Notes: a model not told the origin generated them from the letters alone. DNA of 64,000 nucleotides from Pseudobythopirellula maris (GCF_007859945.1 NZ_SJPQ01000005.1:1-64000), one strand, 5' to 3'; numbered from the stretch's first letter, positions 1-8,740 are shown. Numbers and translations are program-made.

Positions 1-489
1 GTCCCTGAGCCAAGTTCGTTGCTGATGGGGGCTTTGGCAGCCGTTGGGCTGATGAAGCGGAGGTGAGGTTAGGCTGCGTTTCTTAGCGAAGGGCCCTTGG
101 TGCTCTAGCCCTCTTGCGCTTCACATTATCGCCACGTAGAGTCGCGTTGCGAAACCGATGAGGTGTCTCTGCGAAAAAGACTTGTCGTGCAATTAGGCAG
201 GTTTCTAATCCGCCGAGGGTGCCTCACCCGCGGCGCCCAAGCTTGAGGCATTTCAGACGGAGGTCCTCAAGACCTCCGTCGCGCACGGTGCTGCTCAGCG
301 CGTCGCAGGAGACAACCTCGCCGATACGCCCGTGGCTGTGGGTCGGCTGGCTAGCCCCCAGAAAGCGCAGGCCCCCTCTCCCCGCGGGGTCCTTCCGCAT
401 CGACCGCCGCAGGGGCTCTCATCCCGATCGGGGGGGGAGAGGCAGTCCGTCAGGCGGTGTTGTGCCCGCGCATTTTTGCCCACCGCCCC
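1..489. other. Left-edge spacer with no supported gene
   Basis: I see no convincing gene here. The open frames are arginine/proline-rich readings antisense to, or extending past, the primase gene, and none has a credible ribosome-binding site. The stretch at 1-200 is less G+C-rich than the primase. It belongs to the same accessory region as the genes up to 5120. Confidence 0.5.
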
Positions 490-2919
490 TCACGGCGCCC
501 ACACCGGGTGGCCGAGCGTGCGGCCGCACTGGGCGCAGTCGCGGCGCACGGAGCGGCCGTCGTGGATCGGCGTGTCGCGGTAGGACCGCGAGCCGCAGCG
601 CTCGCATTCTGTCGCGTCCGTGGGCGCCGCGCCGTTCGTCGCGCGCTCCGCCGGCGTGTCAGCGTCTGCGGATTCAGCCAGGTCGCGGGGTTCGTGCGAA
701 TCTGTTGACGCTGACGCCGCCGACAGCCGCAGCACACGCCGGGCGTTGGTCGCGGTGCGCTCGACGCGCCACTCGCCCAAGCCCTCCTCGGCCAGGGCCG
801 TCAGGGCGCCCTCGGCGGCGCCGGGCGTGCGGAGCCAGCGGCAGCCGGCTTGCACGTCGCGCGGCGCGGCCTCGCCGCCGCGGCGTTCGATCCACTCGAC
901 CAGCCGCCGCGTCTCGCGGTCGCCGGCGCTCTCGCCGCGGAGCGAGTAGACCCGCGACGCCTCGTGGGCGAACCACTCCACGAGCGTGATCGCGCGATCG
1001 ACGCTGTCGCCGTCGATCTCGGCCGGGCCGGCGCCCTCGTGCGTGTCGCTCTCGGCCGCGTCCCCCTCGGCCGCCCAGCGGGCCAGGCGCAGCACCAGCG
1101 CCAGCCGGCCGACATAAGCCGGCAGCTTCGACAGCGCCGCCCTGAGGGCGCCGTCGGCCCCCTCGACACGCGGGGCGTGTGTCTCGTCGTGCCACGCGCG
1201 GAAACGCCGCCGCGCTCCGCCCGTGAGCGGCAGGTCGACCGGCGCGGGGTCGCCCTCGGCGTCGACGCCCATCGGCAAGGCGTAGAGCCGATCGAACAGG
1301 CCGGCCACGCGCTCCGACAGCTCGTGCGGCGTCGACGCGTCGCTCCAGCGGCGCGAACGCTCCGGCGGGCGGGCGAACAGGAACCGCGCCGGCAGGCCGG
1401 CCGCCACGTCGTCGTCGCCCAGCGAGCGGAACAGCACGTCGGGCTGCACCCCGCCGTAGATCGACACGTGCGGCCGGCGCACGTAGCAGCTCGTGGCCTG
1501 CTTGCGGTCGTCGCTCAGGTGCTCGGCCGACCACACGCTCAGGTACTTGGCCCGCTCCGCCGCGCCCTTGCCGTCGCTGTAGCGGCCGAAGCCGCCGAAC
1601 AGGCCCGACAGCTCGTCGCGCACCACGAGCACGCCGCGCGGGTTGTCGACCAGCACGGCCAGCAGCTGCTCGGGCGTCACGTCTTGCAGGTGGTAGCGCA
1701 CCAGCGGCGGGCGCTCGGGCCTGGCGCCCCGATCGGTGGTCTTGTTGCGGCGACGCTCGGCGTCGTGCCGCTCGCAATCCTCCCGGTGCTCGGCCAGCAG
1801 GCGTTCGTTCTCACGCACGGCGCGGGCGTCGCGGTCGCGCACCACGCGGAGCACCGGCGCCGCGGCGGGCGTCTTGCCGCTGCCGCTCGGCGCGACGAGC
1901 GCGCACCACAAGATCGACGGCTCGCACCAGTCGGGTTTGATCGCCACGCGGCGCGACGCCCCGATCGCCCCCGCCAGCGCCGCCAAGAGCGGCAGCGCGA
2001 CCATCGACGGGTCGACCACCTGGCTGCGGGCGGTCGCGTCGACGAACTCGGCGAGCACGCCGCCGAGCGACTCGACCGGCAGCGGCCGCCAGGCGGGGGC
2101 GGACGGCTTGCGCGGGCCCTCGGCGTAGCGGGCCACGCTGCGGGCGATCGCCGCGACCTCCTGCTCATCGAGTGGCGGCCGGCAGCGCCGGGCGTTCTCC
2201 GCCACGAGCGCCGCCAGCAGCGCCGGCTCGCCGAGCCCCGCCCTGCGCAGCGAACCGGCCAGGCTGGCGAGCGCCGCGTTGCGCTGGCCCTCGGCCACGG
2301 GCGCGTTCGCGTCGCTGACACCGCCGGCCGATGGCTTGGCCGCAGCGTTGACGCCGGGCGTGGCCGTTGTCTTGGGGCGCGCCGTGAGCCGCTCCACCAG
2401 CCACCGCGGCGGCTCGGGCAACGCGCCGACGGCGACCGGCCCGCGTCCCTCGACCCAGCGGTACGGCTTGCCCGCCACGGCCGACGGCGCCGCCACCACG
2501 TAGCCGCCGGCCGCACGGGTGTCGACCATCTCGGCCAGCTTGCCCGCCGTGTTGCGCAGCCCCACGCCCGCGGGCGCCCGGAGCCACACGTGCCATCCGC
2601 CGCGCGGCGTGCGGACGGCCGGCGCGTCGCCCAGCAGCAGCTCGGCGCCCCCCTCGGTCGTCAGCCAGGGGTTGGTGGGTCCGTCGACGTCGACCACCAG
2701 CAGCCCCTCGGTCGCCACGCCGATGTTGTACGCCACCCCCTGCGACCACCACGCGGCGATCTGCTTCTCGTCGGTCGTCGCCTCGTGGAACCCACGCGCC
2801 ACGGCCGGCGCCTTGCCGCCCGGCTTGCACGGGAACACCCGGTAGCCGAGCGACGCGTAGCGCAGCGCCGACTCGCGCAGCGTCTCGACACTCAGCGCAG
2901 AAAGGGTCGTGGTGCTCAT
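490..2919 (-). CDS. Prim-Pol domain primase / DUF3987-type ATPase, mobile-element replication protein
   Basis: 809 aa. Residues about 10-175 look like the bifunctional DNA primase/polymerase (Prim-Pol, AEP) domain: an acidic metal-binding DVD at 77-79, the basic/aromatic GGWHVW at 107-112, and the DTRAAGGYVVAAPS segment at 133-146. A primase C-terminal helical section follows (about 205-270). Next comes a DUF3987-like P-loop domain with Walker A APSGSGKT at 343-350. The last 38 residues carry two CxxC pairs (CERC, CAQC), probably a zinc ribbon. Such proteins prime replication of plasmids, phages and integrative elements. The start overlaps the stop of the upstream 80-aa ORF by ATGA, so the two are translationally coupled. 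Function is inferred from domain architecture; replication activity is not shown. Confidence 0.8.
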   Translation of the reverse strand: MSTTTLSALSVETLRESALRYASLGYRVFPCKPGGKAPAVARGFHEATTDEKQIAAWWSQGVAYNIGVATEGLLVVDVDGPTNPWLTTEGGAELLLGDAPAVRTPRGGWHVWLRAPAGVGLRNTAGKLAEMVDTRAAGGYVVAAPSAVAGKPYRWVEGRGPVAVGALPEPPRWLVERLTARPKTTATPGVNAAAKPSAGGVSDANAPVAEGQRNAALASLAGSLRRAGLGEPALLAALVAENARRCRPPLDEQEVAAIARSVARYAEGPRKPSAPAWRPLPVESLGGVLAEFVDATARSQVVDPSMVALPLLAALAGAIGASRRVAIKPDWCEPSILWCALVAPSGSGKTPAAAPVLRVVRDRDARAVRENERLLAEHREDCERHDAERRRNKTTDRGARPERPPLVRYHLQDVTPEQLLAVLVDNPRGVLVVRDELSGLFGGFGRYSDGKGAAERAKYLSVWSAEHLSDDRKQATSCYVRRPHVSIYGGVQPDVLFRSLGDDDVAAGLPARFLFARPPERSRRWSDASTPHELSERVAGLFDRLYALPMGVDAEGDPAPVDLPLTGGARRRFRAWHDETHAPRVEGADGALRAALSKLPAYVGRLALVLRLARWAAEGDAAESDTHEGAGPAEIDGDSVDRAITLVEWFAHEASRVYSLRGESAGDRETRRLVEWIERRGGEAAPRDVQAGCRWLRTPGAAEGALTALAEEGLGEWRVERTATNARRVLRLSAASASTDSHEPRDLAESADADTPAERATNGAAPTDATECERCGSRSYRDTPIHDGRSVRRDCAQCGRTLGHPVWAP

Positions 2920-3158
2920 GACGCCACCCCCTCGCCCGCGGGCGACTCCGCAGGCGCCATCGAATCGAGCCGAACCCCGTGCCGCCTCCGCAGCTCCTCA
3001 AGAGCGCGGCCCTCGGCCTCGTGGTCGTGGCGTCGGCGGGCTCCGATCAGCTCGGCCACCAGCCGCCCGACGGGCGTCGTGGCGATGCGGGTAGATTCGT
3101 TGGCCCCGTCCGGCCAATTCTCCGCTTTGGCGCCCTCGGCGCCGCGTGGTACGATCAT
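2916..3158 (-). CDS. Small hypothetical protein coupled to the primase
   Basis: 80 aa, not recognised. It is rich in Arg, Glu and Ala, with a helical middle (VGRLVAELIGARRR, then an LEELRRRHG segment), and has no signal peptide or membrane span. Its TGA overlaps the primase ATG by four bases, which is the best evidence that it is translated. It is probably an element-encoded accessory or DNA-binding protein, but nothing in the sequence proves this. Confidence 0.5.
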   Translation of the reverse strand: MIVPRGAEGAKAENWPDGANESTRIATTPVGRLVAELIGARRRHDHEAEGRALEELRRRHGVRLDSMAPAESPAGEGVAS

Positions 3159-3186
3159 CTGTGACTAGCCTCGCTCGGCGAGAAAC

Positions 3187-3222
3187 GCGCCCGGCCCGCC
3201 ATTTGGCGGTCGGGCGTTTTTT
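3187..3222 (+). terminator. Hairpin followed by a T-run
   Basis: A G+C-rich inverted repeat (CGCCCGGCCCGCC, loop ATTT, GGCGGTCGGGCG, one bulged base) is followed by TTTTTTG on the plus strand. It has the form of an intrinsic terminator, but no plus-strand gene upstream is supported; both flanking genes are on the minus strand. It may insulate the element or be left from a lost gene. Confidence 0.4.
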
Positions 3223-3237
3223 GTTGGAAAGCCGAGT

Positions 3238-3263
3238 CTGGAACGCACGGGAGTTGAACCCGT
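3238..3263 (-). pseudogene. tRNA 3'-end fragment (T-arm plus acceptor strand)
   Basis: Read on the minus strand, ACGGG-TTCAACT-CCCGT forms a perfect 5-bp T-stem with a canonical seven-base T-loop. It is followed by GCGTTCC and a discriminator A. No matching 5' half (GGAACGC acceptor strand, D-arm, anticodon arm) lies upstream, so this is not a whole tRNA gene. A tRNA 3' fragment is what many tyrosine integrases leave as an attachment site. Its T-stem differs from that of tRNA-Pro at 5121-5194, so it came from another tRNA. Confidence 0.5.
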
Positions 3264-3348
3264 CGGGCATGGGTGACTAGCCTCGCCCGGCCACCGGGAC
3301 GCGCCCCGTATGACTCGGCACGGAGTCTCGGGTCAGAACGCGTCTCGG

Positions 3349-3669
3349 TCAGATGCCGTCGCGGGCCAGCTCATCCTCGGCCCGCCGGATGGCCGACTCA
3401 CGCCGCGGCGCCGTGGCCGTGGCGTCCGTCGCCCCGGGCGCGGCGGCCGCCGTGGTGGCGTCGCGGAAGTCGCGCAGCCAGCGGTGCGTCGTGAAACGCC
3501 GCCCGCCGACCACACAGGTTCGCAGCCGCACGCCCCGCACGCCGCGCAGCCGCCAGCGGTGCAGCGTGCTCAGGTGGGGCCGCCCCGGCAGCTCGGCCGC
3601 GGCCTGGGCCAGGGTGAGATAGCGGCAGCCATCGGGCTCGCCGCCGGCGGGAGAAAGGGTCGCGCTCAT
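3349..3669 (-). CDS. DUF1580-like excisionase/helix-turn-helix protein
   Basis: 106 aa. Residues about 14-60 (YLTLAQAAAELPG, then STLHRWRLRGVRG) read as a MerR/excisionase-like helix-turn-helix followed by a short beta wing (RTCVVGGRRFTTHRWL), the pattern of DUF1580 proteins of planctomycete mobile elements. The tail is Ala/Thr-rich and then charged. I place the start at the ATG at 3669 because it is preceded by GAGGA at suitable spacing; a longer reading would begin at 3732. It lies in a minus-strand series running toward the primase. A role as excisionase or element regulator is inference. Confidence 0.6.
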   Translation of the reverse strand: MSATLSPAGGEPDGCRYLTLAQAAAELPGRPHLSTLHRWRLRGVRGVRLRTCVVGGRRFTTHRWLRDFRDATTAAAAPGATDATATAPRRESAIRRAEDELARDGI

Positions 3670-3857
3670 CGGTTCCTCGCAGCTCGGTGTGAAACGGAGT
3701 GTTTCTTGCTGCGAGTGATTGAACCAGAACACCTGGCCCAGTTTCGCCGGCTAGCTATTGGCCGGCGGTGGTGCTAAGCGTCGGGACTTAGCGGCTCGCA
3801 GCTTCAATCACGAGTGATTGATTGGTGCGAGTTTAGGGCTCGGAAGAGGCGCGTGGC

Positions 3858-3903
3858 GCAAACGCTAAGCGTTTGCAATAAGTATTCAAACGCTAAGCGT
3901 TTG
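3858..3903. promoter_or_regulatory. Twin palindromes CAAACGC-TAA-GCGTTTG
   Basis: Near-perfect inverted repeats lie at 3858-3876 (8-bp arms) and 3887-3903 (7-bp arms), with cores repeating at 28-29 bp. The TAG stop of the frameshifted ORF at 3893 lies inside the second copy. Two identical dyads one to three helical turns apart suggest a dimeric regulator or replication-protein site; a terminator is less likely because there is no T-run. Confidence 0.45.
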
Positions 3904-4676
3904 CATCGGCGGCGGTCACCGTCTTGCGGGCGATCCATGACGCTGAGGGCAGATTGTCGATCTTGCGGGCGATTCCCGGAAACGTGCCCTCGACTAGCTG
4001 CCGAAGGATCAGCGTGGCGGCGTGCTTATCACCGCCGTGGGGATTCTCTTTGACGAGGCGTTTACGCTCAGCGACGACGAGGCGCCATTCGTCGTCAGAG
4101 AGCTTTGCGGTGTTCTTGCCGCCTTTTGGGCGGCCATTGATGAGAGCCCTGCCTGAAAAGCGCCGCTTCTCGATATAGGTCGAGCCGGAGCCGTTCAACT
4201 ATGCGTCCGAGCCAGATAGCTGCGCTTGTGAGAGCAGGGGCTTCACGAAGCCGGGCTATCAGTTGCAATGCATGCCACGCATCGTTCTGACGTTGTTGCT
4301 CGTGCAACTCATCAAGATCGATCTCTTCAATAGGATCGTCCGGTATGATTGGCCCAATGCTGGACCAGAAGTTGTGAACGTACCATGCCGGCCCATCACC
4401 AAAATCAATGAAGACCCCTTGTTGTAGATTGCCCGGCCTATCGCCAGCAGCGAGCCGCTTGGCTACAGGTTTAGCTATTGGGATTATCTCGGCTTGATAC
4501 CGATCAAGCTCTTCGCCGAATGTCTCATGGACCTCTTCGTGAATGATTTGCGAATCATCCCATGATTCGGGGAATAGCTCATGGCTACCAATTAAGTGCC
4601 GCCGCAAACCGGAATCGACCCATCCCTGGGTATCAATATCTTGATAGGTAATCCCACGGCGATTCTTGCTTGCCAC
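3893..4676 (-). pseudogene. Frameshifted accessory protein, function unknown
   Basis: Two overlapping minus-strand frames seem to be one gene split by a one-base shift. The upstream frame starts at GTG 4676, seven bases after GGAGG, and reads a natural-looking protein (DIDTQGWVDSG... through a GRIVERLRLDLYREAAL segment). After about 4170 it turns into a basic tail ending at 4095. The other frame has no in-frame ATG (its only possible start is a TTG directly after a TAG at 4199-4201), yet continues plausibly from about 4160: GRPKGGKNTAKLSDDEW, KENPHGGDKHAA, and LPSASWIARK as a likely HTH-like end. The shift would fall near the CTTTTC or AAAAGG runs at 4130-4170. A sequencing error, a real mutation or programmed frameshifting are all possible. 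G+C is lower than in neighbouring genes, which fits acquired DNA. Confidence 0.5.
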
Positions 4677-5120
4677 TGCAACCCTCCACACCAGGCGGCC
4701 AGCCGACCACCGCGGGGGTTGCGCACGACGGCCGGCCGACTCTTGCGGGGGATCAACCCGCGACCCGGCTCGAACAAATGATTCAGAAAAAGCGCGCCGC
4801 CCCGCGCGCCGCCACGCCACAATCTAACCGATCGCCCGCGCCACCTCGAACCCTTTGGCCGTGTCGCGCTGGCCGTGTGTCAACGCGTCAGCGGATTCGC
4901 CCCGATCGCGGGACGCACGGGAATCGGCTGACGCGGCAGGAGCCAACAGCCGAAAACGTAGCGGCGTGGCTCCAGCGGTAGCTGGGTAGAGAGGGGTAAG
5001 ACGCGGCACGGCAAGGTCTCCTCAGCGAGCCAAAACGGTAGACACCGTTTTGCGCTCCAGGGAAACGCCGCGCCGCCGACCGCCAACAAAAGCGATTGTT
5101 TCGGCGGGGTTTAGAGAAAG
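4677..5120. other. Spacer between tRNA-Pro and the accessory genes
   Basis: No credible gene is visible. This stretch directly follows the 3' end of tRNA-Pro (minus strand), where an integrative element would carry its attachment site. I found no second copy of the tRNA 3' end inside the window. Confidence 0.4.
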
Positions 5121-5194
5121 TCGGGCTGACAGGATTTGAACCTGCGACCTCTGCGTCCCGAACGCAGCGCTCTACCAAGCTGAGCCACAGCCCG
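5121..5194 (-). tRNA. tRNA-Pro (anticodon CGG)
   Basis: The minus strand folds as a full cloverleaf: acceptor CGGGCTG pairs with CAGCCCG, D-loop contains AGCTTGGTAGA, anticodon stem CTGCG/CGCAG encloses TTCGGGA (anticodon CGG, read for CCG proline codons), and T-arm GCAGG-TTCAAAT-CCTGT. The discriminator is A and CCA is not encoded. CCG is a frequent proline codon in this G+C-rich genome. The accessory region begins directly beyond its 3' end. Confidence 0.93.
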
Positions 5195-5447
5195 TTACTC
5201 GAAGCTCCCCAAGGTACCAAAGCACTCCGGCGCCAACAAGGCGGACTCGCCGCCGGGTGGAGGGGCTCGGGCGGCGGGCCGTTTTGCGGCCCGGGGAGCA
5301 TTCCGGGGTCTTGGAATGCGGTGTACATTGGGGGTTTGGAATACCGGCCGTGGCGGCGGCTGCTTCTCTTCCTCCCCCCAAACTCCCCCAGAAAAACGCT
5401 CCCGAGCGGCGGGCCCCACGGCGGCGCCACGCCGGGTTCGAATCATC

Positions 5448-7313
5448 TTGTACGCCTTTCTGACCATCCTGACCGGCCCGCGTGCGGGGGCCCACTTCTC
5501 GCTCGTGGGCGAGTCGGAAAACCTGCTGGGGCGCGGCAGCGATTGCCAGGTGACGGTCGCCGACCCGCTCTCGTCGCGTGTCCACGCCCGGTTGGTCCAC
5601 GAGGGGGGCCAGTGGCTGATCCGCGACAACGCCAGCCGCAACGGCACCTACGTCAACGGGCAGAAAGCGCTCGAGGCGGCGCTCGAGGACGGGCACAAGA
5701 TCCGCATCGGGTCGACCGAGTTCGAGTTCCACGAGTCGGAGGAGCCCCCCACGGCCGAGGGCGACGACCCGCAACTGACGCAGACGCTGGTGCAAGAGGC
5801 GGCGGTGCTCGAGGGGGGCATCCAAGAGTCGTCGCTCGACGGCATGCCGAACGCCGAGCAGGTCAAGGAGCTGATGCTGCTCTACCAGCTGAGCATCCGG
5901 CTGCTGGGTTGCCACGAGCCGGAGCGGGTGGTGCAGATCGCCCTGGAGCTGCTGCGCGACCGCACCGGGTCGGCGGTCGTCGGCTTCCTGTGGGTGACGG
6001 ACGACGGCAAGCTGCGGCTGAAACGCGTGCTGCCGCCCGACGCGGCCGGGCGGGTGGTGCTCAACGAGTCGCTCACCGAGCTGGTGAGCCGGCAGGGGCA
6101 CGCCGTGTGGGTGGCCAACCAAGAATCGCGTGAGGACGACAAGGACCCGTCGGCGAGCGACAGCGACATCGGCCGCTTCGCCGACGCCATCTGCGCGCCG
6201 CTGGTGGGCAAGACGGCCGACGGCGTGCGCGAGACGCACGGCGCGTTGCACGCCTATCTTGAGGACCGCCGGTTCCACCAGTCGGACTTCGATTTCGCGA
6301 TCTCCGTGGCCAACATCTTGGAGATCGCCCTGGCGCGGGCGCTGGAGCAGTCGAGCCTGCAAACCAGCTTCGAGCGGCTGGTGCAGTTCTCGCCCGGCTA
6401 CGACGACCTGATCGGCGAGAGCGAGCCGATGCTCGCGCTGAAGGCCAAGCTGCCGCGGGTGGCGAAGGCGTCGGGCTGCGTGCTGGTGCGTGGCGAGAGC
6501 GGCTCGGGCAAGGAGGTCGTGGCGCGGGCGATCCAGCGCGCGGGGCCACGCGCCGAGCGGCCGCTGGTGGCGGTCAACTGCGCGGCGATCCCGCCCGACC
6601 TGATGGACAGCCAGCTGTTTGGGCACAAAGCGGGTTCGTTCACCGGCGCCGACCGCGACCACACCGGCTACTTCCAGCAGGCCGACCTGGGGACGCTGTT
6701 CCTCGACGAGGTGGGCGAGCTCTCCCTGGAGGGCCAGGCCAAGCTGCTGCGCGTGTTGGAGGGGCACCCGTTCTTGCCCGTGGGGGCGACCGAGCCGGTG
6801 AGCGTGGACGTCCGGGTGATCGCCGCGACGAACCAAGACTTGCAGACCTACGTGCGCGAAAAGCGGTTCCGCGAGGATCTGTACTACCGCCTCAGCGTGT
6901 TCGAGCTGCAGCTGCCCCCGCTCAGGGAGCGCGGCGACGACATCGACCGATTGGTCGACTTCTTCTTCGAGCATTACCGGGCGCAGCACGGCCGGCCGGG
7001 CATCAAGCTCGGCAAGGCGGCTCGCACGCAGCTGCGCGCCTACCGCTGGCCGGGCAACGTGCGGCAGCTGCGCAACGTGATCGACAGCGCGGTGGTGATG
7101 GCCGACGGCGCCGAGATCCTGCCGGCCGACCTGGCGCTGCGCGACGCGGGCGCCGAGGATTTCGACACGCTCGAGATCGAGCAGTGGGAGCAGAAGCTCA
7201 TCCGCCGCGCGCTCGACCAGACCGGCGGCTCGGTGCCCGAGGCGGCCAAGCTGCTGGGCATCGGCCGGGCGACACTCTACCGTAAGATCGAGCAGCACAA
7301 GATCGAACGCTGA
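5448..7313 (+). CDS. FHA-GAF-AAA+ sigma54-dependent transcriptional activator
   Basis: About 621 aa from the chosen TTG. An N-terminal FHA domain (GRGSDCQVTV, SSRVHARL, RDNASRNGTYVNG) binds phosphothreonine peptides. A GAF-like sensor section follows (about 140-300). Then comes a sigma54-interacting AAA+ domain with Walker A GESGSGKE (about 348-355), GSFTGA (about 396-401; the usual motif is GAFTGA) and Walker B LFLDEVGE. It ends in a Fis-type HTH (VPEAAKLLGIGRATLYRKI). The sensory front in place of a receiver domain suggests control by Ser/Thr kinases rather than a histidine kinase; a Ser/Thr kinase gene lies at 29695. Starts upstream to 5316 are open but encode low-complexity sequence; homology to FHA starts (YAFLTILTGPRAG) favours TTG 5448. 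Confidence 0.88.
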   Translation: MYAFLTILTGPRAGAHFSLVGESENLLGRGSDCQVTVADPLSSRVHARLVHEGGQWLIRDNASRNGTYVNGQKALEAALEDGHKIRIGSTEFEFHESEEPPTAEGDDPQLTQTLVQEAAVLEGGIQESSLDGMPNAEQVKELMLLYQLSIRLLGCHEPERVVQIALELLRDRTGSAVVGFLWVTDDGKLRLKRVLPPDAAGRVVLNESLTELVSRQGHAVWVANQESREDDKDPSASDSDIGRFADAICAPLVGKTADGVRETHGALHAYLEDRRFHQSDFDFAISVANILEIALARALEQSSLQTSFERLVQFSPGYDDLIGESEPMLALKAKLPRVAKASGCVLVRGESGSGKEVVARAIQRAGPRAERPLVAVNCAAIPPDLMDSQLFGHKAGSFTGADRDHTGYFQQADLGTLFLDEVGELSLEGQAKLLRVLEGHPFLPVGATEPVSVDVRVIAATNQDLQTYVREKRFREDLYYRLSVFELQLPPLRERGDDIDRLVDFFFEHYRAQHGRPGIKLGKAARTQLRAYRWPGNVRQLRNVIDSAVVMADGAEILPADLALRDAGAEDFDTLEIEQWEQKLIRRALDQTGGSVPEAAKLLGIGRATLYRKIEQHKIER

Positions 7314-7397
7314 AGGCTGAGGTGAGAAGGCGGGGGTCAGAGGTCAGGGAAGAACAGCCGCCGCCGACCCGCGGTCGGCGGAGAGAGAACACGAGTT

Positions 7398-8672
7398 ATG
7401 CGAGCCACGGCCCACGACGAACGCCGCGCCCTGAGGGGCCTGGAGCGCGAAGCGCTCGAGGACCTGCAGCTGCGCAAGCTGAATCTGCTGCTCGACGCGG
7501 CGTTGCCGCTCAACGCGTTCTACCGGCAGAAGCTCGCCTCGTCGCCCCAGCGGCTCGGCAGCTTGGCCGCGCTCCGAGACCTGCCCACGACCAACAAGGA
7601 CGAGCTGCTCGACGCCGCGGCCGACGGCACGTTCTACACCTACGCGAAGAGCGAGTACGTTCGCTACCACCAAACCTCGGGCACCCGCGGGCGGCCGATG
7701 GCCGTGTGCGACACGGCCCAAGACTGGTTGTGGTGGACCGACGTGTGGCAGCACGTGCTGGACGCCGCCGCCGTGACGAGCCAAGACCGGGCGTTCCTGG
7801 CGTTCTCGTTCGGGCCGTTCGTCGGCTTCTGGAGCGCGTTCGACGCGCTGGTCCGCCGCGGCGTGCTGGCCGTGCCGGGCGGCGGCCTGAGCACCGCCGC
7901 GCGGGTCGAGATGATCGAGCGCAGCGGCGCCACGGTGCTGTTCTGCACGCCGACCTACGCCATGCACTTGGCCGAGTCGGCCGCGGCGATCGGCGCCGAC
8001 GTCGGCGAGCTGCCGATCGAGAAGGTGATCGTGGCCGGCGAACCGGGCGGCAGCCTGCCGGCGGTGCGCGGCCGGATCGAGGCGGCGTGGCGGGCGCGGG
8101 TGACCGACCACAGCGGCGCCACGGAGGTCGGCCCGTGGGGCTTCGGCGACGCCACCGGGCAGGGCCTTCACATCGTCGAGAGCGAGTTCATCGCCGAGTT
8201 CGTGTCGGTCGACACCGGCCGGCGGGCGAAGGAAGGCGAGCTCTCTCACCTGCTCCTCACCGGGCTCGGCCGCTACGGCTGCCCGGTGATCCGCTACCGC
8301 ACGGGCGACCTGGTGCGGCCGCAATGGGGCCACGACCGCGACTGCCGCTTCGTTTACCTCGACGGCGGCGTGCTCGGCCGGGCGGACGACATGGTTGTGG
8401 TCCGCGGCGTGAACGTCTACCCCACGTCGATCGAGCAGATCCTGCGGGCGTTCCCCGAGGTGGTCGAGTACCGCATCACCGCCCGCCGCCGCGGCGAGAT
8501 GGACGAGCTGGTCATCGAGGTCGAGGACCACCTGCAGCAACCGACGCGCATCGCCGAAGAGCTGCGGCTGCGGCTCGGGCTGAAGGTGGCGGTGCGGCTG
8601 GCGGCGGCGATGAGCTTGCCACGCAGCGAGGGGAAGGGGAAGCGGTTCGTCGACAAACGGGGCGAGACTTGA
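7398..8672 (+). CDS. Phenylacetate-CoA ligase-like AMP-forming enzyme (PaaK family)
   Basis: 424 aa, the usual size of PaaK-type ligases. Visible adenylation motifs are the Ser/Thr/Gly-rich loop YHQTSGTRGRP (about 92-102), HSGATEVGP (the A5-like TE motif), YRTGDLV near 300 and GRADDMVVVRGVNVYP near 330. A small C-terminal domain follows. The family activates aryl or acyl acids with ATP and transfers them to CoA; the substrate here cannot be read from sequence. The gene starts 84 bp after the sigma54 activator and may be co-transcribed. No pathway genes for aromatic degradation are adjacent, so a role in polyketide, lipid or unknown acid activation is open. Confidence 0.82.
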   Translation: MRATAHDERRALRGLEREALEDLQLRKLNLLLDAALPLNAFYRQKLASSPQRLGSLAALRDLPTTNKDELLDAAADGTFYTYAKSEYVRYHQTSGTRGRPMAVCDTAQDWLWWTDVWQHVLDAAAVTSQDRAFLAFSFGPFVGFWSAFDALVRRGVLAVPGGGLSTAARVEMIERSGATVLFCTPTYAMHLAESAAAIGADVGELPIEKVIVAGEPGGSLPAVRGRIEAAWRARVTDHSGATEVGPWGFGDATGQGLHIVESEFIAEFVSVDTGRRAKEGELSHLLLTGLGRYGCPVIRYRTGDLVRPQWGHDRDCRFVYLDGGVLGRADDMVVVRGVNVYPTSIEQILRAFPEVVEYRITARRRGEMDELVIEVEDHLQQPTRIAEELRLRLGLKVAVRLAAAMSLPRSEGKGKRFVDKRGET

Positions 8673-8740
8673 TCCACCCCAGCCTTCCCCCGAAGGGGGA
8701 GGGAGCACGGACGGGTGGGAGCACAATCGGGATGCTGTAC

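Larger units (their letters stand above)
3161..3286. repeat. 14-bp direct repeat GTGACTAGCCTCGC, two copies 112 bp apart
   Basis: Identical copies lie at 3161-3174 and 3273-3286. They enclose a hairpin (3187-3222) and a tRNA 3'-end fragment (3238-3263). The arrangement could be an old insertion or attachment-site duplication; its function is unknown. Confidence 0.55.

Noticed and set aside
850-3168. 772-aa plus-strand frame opposite the primase
   Set aside because: Antisense shadow of a high-G+C gene: Arg/Ala/His-rich, no motifs, while the minus strand has clear Prim-Pol and Walker motifs.
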